Below, piece after piece: positions 56,598 to 64,000 of a stretch of DNA of 64,000 nt. Made by a program: the position numbers and the translations under genes. Position 1 is the stretch's first letter; each line of letters opens with the position of its first letter. The notes beneath the pieces are model-generated. The model was not told the origin of the DNA, did not search any database, and worked only from the letters and a program-made list of their open reading frames with translations. Source of the DNA: Pseudopyrenochaeta lycopersici (taxonomy: Eukaryota > Ascomycota > Dothideomycetes > Pleosporales > Pseudopyrenochaetaceae); assembly GCA_003313425.1 (NCBI GenBank), contig NHZP01000002.1, positions 1,674,001 through 1,738,000 of the forward strand. Reading direction: 5' to 3'.

Positions 56598-58178
56598 ATG
56601 CCAGACCCACGCGCTCTCAAGGCCTCGCTCACACATACAGGTCATATAGCTCGGACTGCTGTTTTGCATCATGTACCGAGCGCGAATTCTGAAAGAGGAA
56701 CGAGGATACAAAGCGGGATTATTACTTCGACTATCTTAGTTGAGAAGACACCATCGAAATCATATTCTCTTTCACTGCGAAGTCTTACTTCAACAACGGC
56801 CATAATACCGTCCACATCTCCTTGCATTACTACCGTAGCGAACTGTAATTCCCAGGCATATGCCTTTCACGATGTGTACGGTATAGTTCCAGGCACACAA
56901 CAAGTTTTTCACTCGTGCAATCGTTCGCCTCGCACTCCAACTCGAGAGAAAACCATTGCAACTTCAACGCCAATACCTACTCCTCCACTTTCCTTGAACC
57001 CCGCACCGCGCGAATCAAAGTATTCAAGGCCTGCGCCGCCAGAATTTCGGTACCCATCTGCGATTGTACCCGTTACTGCACTTTCTACTCAACATCCTTC
57101 AGGATTACCGGATCAATTTCCACAGTTGAGTGATGTGTATCATCGCGGTTTGCTGGAGGAAATGGATTACGAAATCACTTATCTACCACTAGGATGGAAG
57201 ATTATCTTCCTGGGGATTCTTTCAGTCGTAGTCGTTGCTACTGCGTGGACGCTGCTCGTTTGGCTGGTCAACTTTCCTCCTTCGACGTGGGACTGGTACC
57301 TGCGCAGAGTACGCCGTGAAAGGCATGGGAAAGTAAAGGGGAACACAGGCAATAGGAAAGGGGTAACTAGTGAATATTCAAGGTATGATTACGCCTGTTT
57401 TCCTCCTATTGCTGTAATAGTCAGCTCACAGCCTTACAGCGCAGGTGCAATGAGTACGGCGACGCATCCAAGGTTTCAGTACACGACAAACGACAGAGGT
57501 CTGGGCAATGAACGGGGGCACATTGAAATTGAACTCACACAACGCATCCCTCGCCACCAAGAGCGAGTACAGCATGCACAAAATATCGGTGGAATGAGAC
57601 CGTACGTCATACAAAGCCGCAAATCTGCATCTCCATCTCTATCATCAACTCTGCACAAGAACCAAGGGACTTCGTCGGACGGTACCGCAACCAGCCCAAC
57701 AAAAGACGCATGTTTCAGCATCGGTTCAACGCCGTCTCCATACAATCCGTACTTGGCGCCTCCAACAGACCATTTATCGCCGGACGCTGACGCAACAGTG
57801 TCTGCATTGAAGCCAAGAAGTTCAAAAGAATGGCTTACTGAACGTGCAACCTTCTTCTCCACATCCCCACACGCTCCTCTTGGGATGCACACACCCGTCT
57901 ACTCTACAGCATCGACACCATCCGCATGCATGGACCCGTACAGCCTCGATACAGGGGACTTGGAAGCCCTGGAGAATGGCACTGCGCTGTTGATTGGACA
58001 CGCGAGGAGGGAATCTGGGAACGTGAGTTCGAGGGATGCAGAAGGGAGTGTGTTGAGAAAGGGGTTGAGTTGGCTGGATCAAGGGCTGGGTATGGTCGAT
58101 GGTGCTGTTGATGGGTTTGCGGGGAGGATAGCGAGGTTGACGGATGACGAAGGGAATGAGGCACTGGCCTTGCCTTGA
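56598..58178 (+). CDS. Unknown protein with one membrane span
   Basis: Not recognised. An uninterrupted frame gives 526 residues from the ATG at 56598 (MPDPRALKASL). The first ~190 residues are Ser/Thr/Pro-rich and disordered in appearance. A single strong membrane segment (WKIIFLGILSVVVVATAWTL, continuing LLVWLV) lies at about residues 202-228, followed by an Arg/Lys-rich stretch (YLRRVRRERHGKVKG). By the positive-inside rule the C-terminal half would be cytosolic. That half is again Ser/Thr/Pro-rich, with a more ordered C-terminal end (LSWLDQGLGMVDGAVDGFAG) that looks amphipathic. No signal peptide is seen. The length of the open frame and the TM-plus-basic arrangement support a real gene; a missed intron near the N terminus is possible. 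Confidence 0.6.
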   Translation: MPDPRALKASLTHTGHIARTAVLHHVPSANSERGTRIQSGIITSTILVEKTPSKSYSLSLRSLTSTTAIIPSTSPCITTVANCNSQAYAFHDVYGIVPGTQQVFHSCNRSPRTPTREKTIATSTPIPTPPLSLNPAPRESKYSRPAPPEFRYPSAIVPVTALSTQHPSGLPDQFPQLSDVYHRGLLEEMDYEITYLPLGWKIIFLGILSVVVVATAWTLLVWLVNFPPSTWDWYLRRVRRERHGKVKGNTGNRKGVTSEYSRYDYACFPPIAVIVSSQPYSAGAMSTATHPRFQYTTNDRGLGNERGHIEIELTQRIPRHQERVQHAQNIGGMRPYVIQSRKSASPSLSSTLHKNQGTSSDGTATSPTKDACFSIGSTPSPYNPYLAPPTDHLSPDADATVSALKPRSSKEWLTERATFFSTSPHAPLGMHTPVYSTASTPSACMDPYSLDTGDLEALENGTALLIGHARRESGNVSSRDAEGSVLRKGLSWLDQGLGMVDGAVDGFAGRIARLTDDEGNEALALP

Positions 58179-58552
58179 AATTGGATTGAGTAGGAGATAT
58201 GGGAGCGCAGGAGACAAAGAGAAGGAGAAGGCGGAGGTGAAGAAAAGGACATGTGGATCTTCAGATAAGAAACGGAAAGCCAGAAAGCTACTGCTGTCTC
58301 ACGATTGGAATTCAAGTCGAGTGCTGCCGTTGCGGCTTGCTCTGAGTCTAGAGAGTAAAAAAAGTATAGATTTCTATCAAAAGTGACTTGACTACTCCTA
58401 TTGACACCAAGACCAATGATCCTCCGTTATGCTTGTACCGTTATATCCTGGTCGTGCTCTGGACGTTTCTCATGCTCGCACATTGTTGTGGTAGGTGTTT
58501 GCGTGCCGAGGCAGTAAATTCTTCGATAGTGACAAACTCGTCGTTGGCAAAT
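58179..58552. other. Short intergenic, convergent gene ends
   Basis: 374 bp between the single-span protein gene (+) and SAR1 (-). Short frames only; probable 3' UTRs. Confidence 0.45.
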
Positions 58553-59538
58553 CTAGACGTACTGGCTGAGCCACCTAATACCCTCGCCATATCCTACTGT
58601 TGGTTAGCCATCTCGCTGTCAATCAGATTGGCTGGCAACCCACCTTGTCTCATAACCACACTGCACATGAATACCTCTACCGGCCTAATGCCCTCTAGCG
58701 GCACCTTGCCCTTGCCAGTTGTCTGGTAGAGACCCAATGCGGCGCGCAGTTGGTCCTCGGAAATGGCATCCGGATGATCAATCTTGTTTCCCAGCACAAC
58801 AAAGGGTGTCTTGCTCAGCTCCTCCATGCCGAGAAGTGCGTCCAACTCAGCCTTGCTCTCGCTCAACCTCTCATGATCCTTGGCATCTACGAGGAAGACA
58901 ATGCCGCTAACTTCGGGGAAATAGTCGCGCCAAAGGCGTCGTGCTTGAGCGTGGCCGCCGAGATCGAAGGTGGTGAATTTGACATTGCCTATTGAGAGCT
59001 CTTCGGAGGCTGTTCGGCGGAATTAGGAGGAGTCCAAGGGAGAAATGGGTAGAAGGGAACATACTTGGGTGAAGTGCTGCGAAGAGGCGCATTAGCAGAG
59101 CCTTTGAGTAGTTTGAGGAAGGGCAGACATACTTGGTTGTAGAACAGCTACTCGGTCACTTTGAGGGAGTTACAATTAGCAAAGGTCTCAGATCGCACAT
59201 CGCCACGCATAGTAGAAAGTGTGCCTACTTCTTCAACATGTGTAGGAGCGTTGTCTTTCCTGCATTGTCAAGGCCGAGGAACTGCGGCTTGTCAGCCACG
59301 CAAGCTCGGTTATAGGTAGTATACTGTGCGAGAGCGTACAAGAAGCTTCGCGTGTTTGTTGGCGAGACCTAGAGAGGCCAATAGATCGTAGACTATGCGT
59401 ATGAATCAGTCTCATGAACGTTGAGTAGCTTGAATGATGGCCGCGTGCGATCGTGAAGGATGAGGACGTACACCTGGCGGACTCGTTAGTGTTGCCTGCC
59501 GGCGTGATTTTGCGTACTTACCAGTTGACGATCCACAT
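58553..59538 (-). CDS. sar1: Sar1 small GTPase (COPII coat)
   Basis: GTPase that starts COPII vesicle budding at the ER. The minus-strand exon model is 59538-59522, 59473-59472, 59392-59340, 59281-59229, 59158-59133, 59076-59065, 59009-58644 and 58593-58553, totalling 190 codons, i.e. 189 residues as in other Sar1 proteins. Motifs: N-terminal amphipathic start MWIVNWFYDLL; P-loop GLDNAGKTT; switch-region [34 protein letters not shown]; and the C-terminal [16 protein letters not shown]. Two exons are tiny. The 12-nt exon encodes the TLHP part of PTLHPTS. A 2-nt exon (GT) between introns of 48 and 79 nt is the only way found to join MWIVNW to FYDLL in frame. A single intron from 59521 to 59393 breaks the frame. 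The gene identity is certain; the 2-nt exon is an inference from frame. Confidence 0.93.
59472..59473 (-). other. sar1: Putative 2-nt microexon of sar1
   Basis: The dinucleotide GT (minus strand) lies after an intron ending CCGCCAG with a CACTAACG branch site, and before a donor GTACGT. Including it completes Trp6 (TG+G) and starts Phe7 (T+TC), residues conserved in Sar1. It could equally be described as consecutive twin introns. Confidence 0.6.
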
Positions 59539-59827
59539 GTTGGTTCCTGCTGCAATTCTACTAAAAACTGAGATATCTGCGTCTATCGAGCTTGCGTCGT
59601 CTTAAACGGTGAGAAAGATGGTGAGCTGGACATAATGATGCGCAAGTAGCGCGACTTGGCACGAACGACGTCACATGCAAGGGCGAGGAGCGTAAGGGAC
59701 AGCTTTACAAATTAAACAGGCAGAAGCTTTTGACTACAGAAATGGTATCATCTAATATGTCCTCCCTCAAACGCCGGTAATGCCAAGCAGGGCAGCGAAC
59801 TGGGAATAGACCCTGCATCGTTCAGAT

Positions 59828-61296
59828 TCACAAGCTGACGTCCGCTTGCAATATGAATTGCGCGGCTCTGGTCCATGTCTTCGAAATGATCAGATCGGTC
59901 AAGACATCGCCAATCTTGTCATTCAGTCGCTCTCTCAACGCTTCTAGATCGGTTGTCCCGTTGGCAGTTTGCGGCTGTCTTGTGTCGTTCAAGGTTTTGA
60001 AGGCACCTTCGAACACACCCACGACCCTTTCAGCATCTCTCCTCGTATTCTCGTCCGCTAGCTTAGCTGCGAGGAAGTCATCATTGTACATTTTTAGGTT
60101 GGGCAAGACGAGCATCTTCAGCCCCTCGATGCCTGTAATGGAGAGCAAGGCTCGCAGAGCGCCGTAATGCGTCCCAGAAGTCTTGTCGACATCCATGAAC
60201 TGCTTCAAGCACGTTCGCGCAATCCGCGACTTGAGCCCTGAGTTCGACGTTGAATGTTTTTGACAGATCCGGCTCAGAATAGAGGCAGCGTGGTCCCGCA
60301 ATTTGAAGTGGTCAAAAGAGCCTGAAGTATAGCCGTTGACCCCACTACCATTTAGGGTTTCCGAGGAGGCACTGGAGGGTGCTTGGTGTGATGTTGGCCC
60401 CAGATTCTTGCCTGTGCAACATGTTAAAACTGGCGGTACCATGTATGCGATATACGGCTCCAGGTAGATGGCCTGATTGTTCAGAAGTGCTTCGGTGGCC
60501 TTCATCATTTGTTCCAAGACAAACAAATTCTTCATGCTGTGTGTGACCTTCTCGGCAATGAAGCTGAGAAGGTACGTGGTCAGCTGATGAATGCCCGGCT
60601 CTGTCTTGATGGCTGCCAGCGCAGCGTTTTGCCATTCGATGTTGGTCTCGTCGGTGAGCGCGCCTGACAGCTTATTGAACAGCTCCTGGGACTCCTTGGA
60701 GAGGACGTGTTTCACGAGCGGCTTTACGTTGACATTGTCCAACCCGTTGGCAGCGGCGAGATGCGGGTTTGCGTTCGGCCCCTTCGGCAACAGGTCGGCA
60801 GCGTTTGTGGTTGGGTTTTGCGGTATGGAAGGCTGGACTCCCTCGACAGCGAGCCAGTGTGCTGGGCTGTGTTAGAGGCAAGGCGCAAGCAAGCGATAGT
60901 GATTAGTGGGGCAAAGAACATACCTGTGAATGTGATCTCTCGTGGCACTTTGGGCAACGGCGCATTGATGAGCTTCTCGAAGTCGACCTCCTCATCCTCG
61001 ACATAGTACAGTGGCTGGCCTGGTCCCAGCGAGGCCTCACCAAAGCGCAGCGGTCGGGTAGATTCGTAGCCATAGAGAGGTTCTACATTCAGCACCTTGA
61101 GGGCATTGGATATGTCCTGTGTGCTCAGTGTTGTGCGCTTGCCGTGTCGCATGAACTTTAGTGCCTCTTCAAGCACCTGGGCCAACCGGAAGTCGACATC
61201 GCGGGCGAGCTCATCAACGACATTGTCGGCGAGTGAGGCGATGCCCACAGACTCGGCAACGTCTCGCACGTTGTCGGGATTCCAGACTGAGGACAT
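59828..61296 (-). CDS. taf6: TAF6, TFIID/SAGA subunit
   Basis: TBP-associated factor 6, part of TFIID and usually SAGA. Two exons on the minus strand, 61296-60924 and 60861-59828, give 468 residues. The N-terminal histone fold covers about residues 1-70 ([44 protein letters not shown]), pairing with TAF9 in known complexes. The linker has [17 protein letters not shown] and [39 protein letters not shown], the latter spanning the intron (62 nt) and thus fixing its acceptor. The C-terminal HEAT-repeat domain follows ([71 protein letters not shown]). A start at 61296 ([12 protein letters not shown]) is the first ATG of the fold. All features are as expected. Confidence 0.94.
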
Positions 61297-62655
61297 GACG
61301 GCGGGATGGTGGTGCGCGTTGGTGGTGGTGGGGCAGTGGAGTCGCAGATGTGGTGCGTTGAATGAAGCGGATGGGCAAGAGGGCCGGCGGCAGGGCGGAG
61401 AGCGTGTCACTAGGCGGGTGTTGCAGAGTCGAGGATGTGACTACCAGCCCTACTACCAATTGAAGCACATGCCGGGTGCCCGCATGAGAGATTGCGCAGT
61501 GGTGTTCAGCGATGCCGTCTGGTGCTAAAGGCCCTCTGCAACGAGATTAGATGGCCCTGGGCGAGGAATGGCCTGTCTAGACGGCGTCGAGGTGGATTCG
61601 GCGCAACGTTGACTCTCACTTGGATCGAAGGAAGTCGCGATGGGTGGATGCTCGCGTCGGTCTTGGCGCGCGCCGTCCACGTCCGAGCGCGGCTTGCCCA
61701 TTCTGGCCATGGCAATTCACTCTTGTGTGTGACGCCGGACATTTCACACCGATGGCCGCTTCTCGTGTGCAAGGACTGCATCGATCCAAGCCAACGCCTT
61801 CATTTGCCTTCATGGGCAAGTAAAGCCATGTCGATTGCGGCCTAGCGTTTGCTTCGCTCCAAACCCGACAATCACGTCTGCTTCACTGCCCACCCTTGGT
61901 CTGACGTCCCAACAATGCCCGCGTTGGGCTTGTAGCCAATTGCTGCTAATGGCCCTGCACCGCTGCCCTCTGAACCGTAGCCTCCTCGCCTAGATGCGTC
62001 ATCATGGAGATACTTTTCTTCTCGTATCGATTTGGAGTGTTCCTTGACAGACCGCCATTTCTGAACCTTCTTTCAAGAAAAGGCTTCCACCTAGCATCTC
62101 TCCGAATACCTCTCCGGCTACGGCACATGTTCCCCAACGAATCGTAGCTTGAATCCTTGTTCATCCCTGCATTCTTTTGTTACACCTTGATTCAAGTGTT
62201 GCACTTCGTCTGTATTATCCGCCGCCACGTTGTTTACCGCTGCTGGAAATGTAAACTGCAAAGCTAATCTCAAGCCTTTCTTGGGCCCGGGGAAGGCCTA
62301 CCTTTGCCGCTTGTACTCCCTTTCTACCTAATCATTATCTCATTCCAGTTCCACTTCGTCTGACCCAGTCCTTCTTGACGCCACCCGTCTATCCGTACGG
62401 GCCGTTGCAACTCTGATTGTCTTTTCCCAGGCCTTTTGCGTCCGCCAACTAGGCATCCACCCCTGCCAGCCACCTACCAAACTCCCGTCACAGACTATTT
62501 AACATCGAGTGACGACGTTGGTGTTTTCTTTCCAGAGCTTTCCCATCTCACCCTTCTCTACACAGCTTCTGTGCCAGCGACAAGCTACGGACCCGCCGTC
62601 TCCATTGATATCACCACGTCGAACACACAAATCTAACAGCAACGCGGCTCTCATC
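61297..62655. other. Intergenic, pyrimidine-rich on the + strand
   Basis: 1.36 kb from the TAF6 start to a doubtful plus-strand exon. The right half (62160-62650) is rich in C and T on the + strand, as in long fungal 5' leaders. No gene could be supported. Confidence 0.4.
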
Positions 62656-62902
62656 ATGACTGCCTCAAAGAACACCCAACCTGACCTCGTCAATTCGCAC
62701 AATATGAACGCTACAACATGCTCACCAACTCTCACATCGCCACAAGCCTGCTCAAGAGGAGACCCACCATCTCCCCCACCTCAGCCTCCACCGAGCCCGG
62801 TAGGCTGGAACCGTCCATTCTCAGTAAGTTATATCGCCAGGGCTGTCAACGTTAACTGACCTCCATGCCAAGCTTGACTCCCTTGCGCCGCTTGAGATCT
62901 AA
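62656..62902 (+). other. Possible first exon(s) of a plus-strand gene
   Basis: An ATG at 62656 opens 56 codons, ending in a Pro-rich stretch (PPPQPPPSPVGWNRPFS) at a good donor GTAAGT (62824). The next acceptor (62872, after a TAACTGAC branch) gives LDSLAPLEI and a stop at 62902, a total of 65 residues. It could be a small gene, an upstream ORF in a long leader, or the start of a gene whose other exons lie past the window. No homologue recognised. Confidence 0.2.
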
Positions 62903-64000
62903 ACTCCGAGGTGACGATAGTTATAGGTGAGTACAGCGAACGCCGCGGCACTTGGCTTCACTGACCTTACTTACACAGACTCGCAGGTTCCCCTTTCCTA
63001 TGCGCAACGCCTTACTTCTTTCCATTTGACTGTAACATCAGCATTCCCTTTGCTACAAAATTTACATTCCTTTTCGTGGCGTACCCTTTCAAGATTAGGA
63101 CTCGCAACAGTGGTGTTAGAGGCTACTAAGGCTGTGTTTTTTTGGAGCATATTACTCACGTATAAATACGTTTGACAGTTGTCCTGTCGTGTGCTGGAAA
63201 GTAATTGGCCTACTTCAGGTCAGATAATTGTATGACGTTCAACACCGCGCACTTCCGTGGTCTCCATTCCTTTGATTATCTACATAGTCTTGGTGCCACA
63301 CATCTTGTATCATCTACAGAACTTGTAAACCGAATGGCTCTTGATCCTCTTGGGTTCTCGGTGTGATTTCATCTACCAAGTACAACCGACGAATGTGTAA
63401 CGTAACACTTGTAACGCTAGAAGAAGACCGAATCAAGACCGCAGTTGCGAGCGGGGCTTGATCTGGTTCCTCACATCGACTTGGCCCTACTGACAATATG
63501 CTCCCATCCATCGACCGCTCCGGATCGCATTCGACTCTTTATCAAGTGCTCCATCCCCAACTGTTCGGTCGCGCGCTGCTGAGGCACTCAGAAGCTAAAA
63601 CTGCGTGACAACAGTCGCAAGTTGCTTGCTTTTGAGAAACTTCTTCGATTACCTTTTGTAGAACCATAGCAGCTTCCAGGCATGCTACAGGTATAGAAGA
63701 GCCATTGCGAAGCTCCTATATGTGAACTTCGTCGTGCCCACAACGATGGCCTGTCTCGCTTACTGTACTAGCGCGCACTAGTCGCGTCACCTTTTCCAGA
63801 TAGGCAAACCCAGATTGATGCTCCACTCAACCTCACCGCCGTACCATATACACCAACACATTCGGCGTGTGGTCACTGCTTTACGAAACATCCTTTCCAT
63901 CATAATTCGTCCCCTTCTGCGGACACTTTCTAAGAGGCAGTCACAGTCCAGGCGATAAGGTTACACCGCAAGACCTGTCTGCGCTTGCACGGGATCTCCC
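62903..64000. other. End of window, no gene supported
   Basis: 1.1 kb of mixed composition with repeated splice-like motifs but no coding frame of recognisable protein. It may be leader or promoter of a gene to the right of the window. Confidence 0.35.

Noticed and set aside
1..64000. CRISPR arrays, insertion sequences, long tandem repeats, bacterial operons
   Set aside because: None seen by eye; the gene structure is eukaryotic throughout, with introns in most genes.

Overview
The window comes from the nuclear genome of a filamentous ascomycete. Short GT-AG introns of about 44-130 nt with CTAAC/CTGAC-like branch sites interrupt most genes. The gene set is fungal: Vps54, ER glucosidase II, an Opi1-type repressor, a Zn2Cys6 regulator, a PDR-type ABC transporter and a NACHT-WD40 protein. 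From the wording of Sar1 and the other conserved proteins I infer Dothideomycetes, probably Pleosporales; no marker gene proves this.

Layout: a small secreted Cys-rich protein (1.0-1.7 kb, +); VPS54 (3.2-6.7, +); a secreted M20 amidohydrolase (8.1-9.5, -); a fungal multi-span membrane protein (11.4-13.6, +), tail to tail with a lipase-NACHT-WD40 NOD-like receptor (14.1-19.0, -); a broken MFS transporter (19.8-21.3, -); a Telo_bind (POT1/Cdc13-type OB-fold) protein (22.0-26.6, +); nucleoside diphosphate kinase (27.0-27.7, -), which shares a 338-bp promoter with glucosidase II alpha (28.1-31.2, +); a candidate gene group of Zn2Cys6 factor (32.5-34.1, -), MFS transporter (34.7-36.6, -) and amidase (37.5-39.2, +); a secreted PEBP-like protein (39.4-40.2, -); a DEDDy exonuclease with HRDC domain (41.5-43.5, +); an Opi1 repressor (44.7-46.6, +); a PDR ABC transporter (51.2-55.9, +); an unknown single-span protein (56.6-58.2, +); SAR1 (58.6-59.5, -); and TAF6 (59.8-61.3, -). 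The last 2.7 kb holds only a doubtful first exon.

Most genes are housekeeping: membrane traffic (Vps54, Sar1, glucosidase II), transcription (TAF6, Opi1) and nucleotide metabolism. Accessory parts are the receptor region, the transporter relic, the Cys-rich secreted protein and the regulator-transporter-amidase group, which looks like a small amide-uptake and hydrolysis unit. The most unusual structural observation is in SAR1. The 189-residue Sar1 frame is recovered only if a 2-nt exon is placed between two good introns, and a 12-nt exon lies further downstream. Exon borders were worked out by hand from frame, splice signals and recalled family conservation; no transcript data or database search was available.
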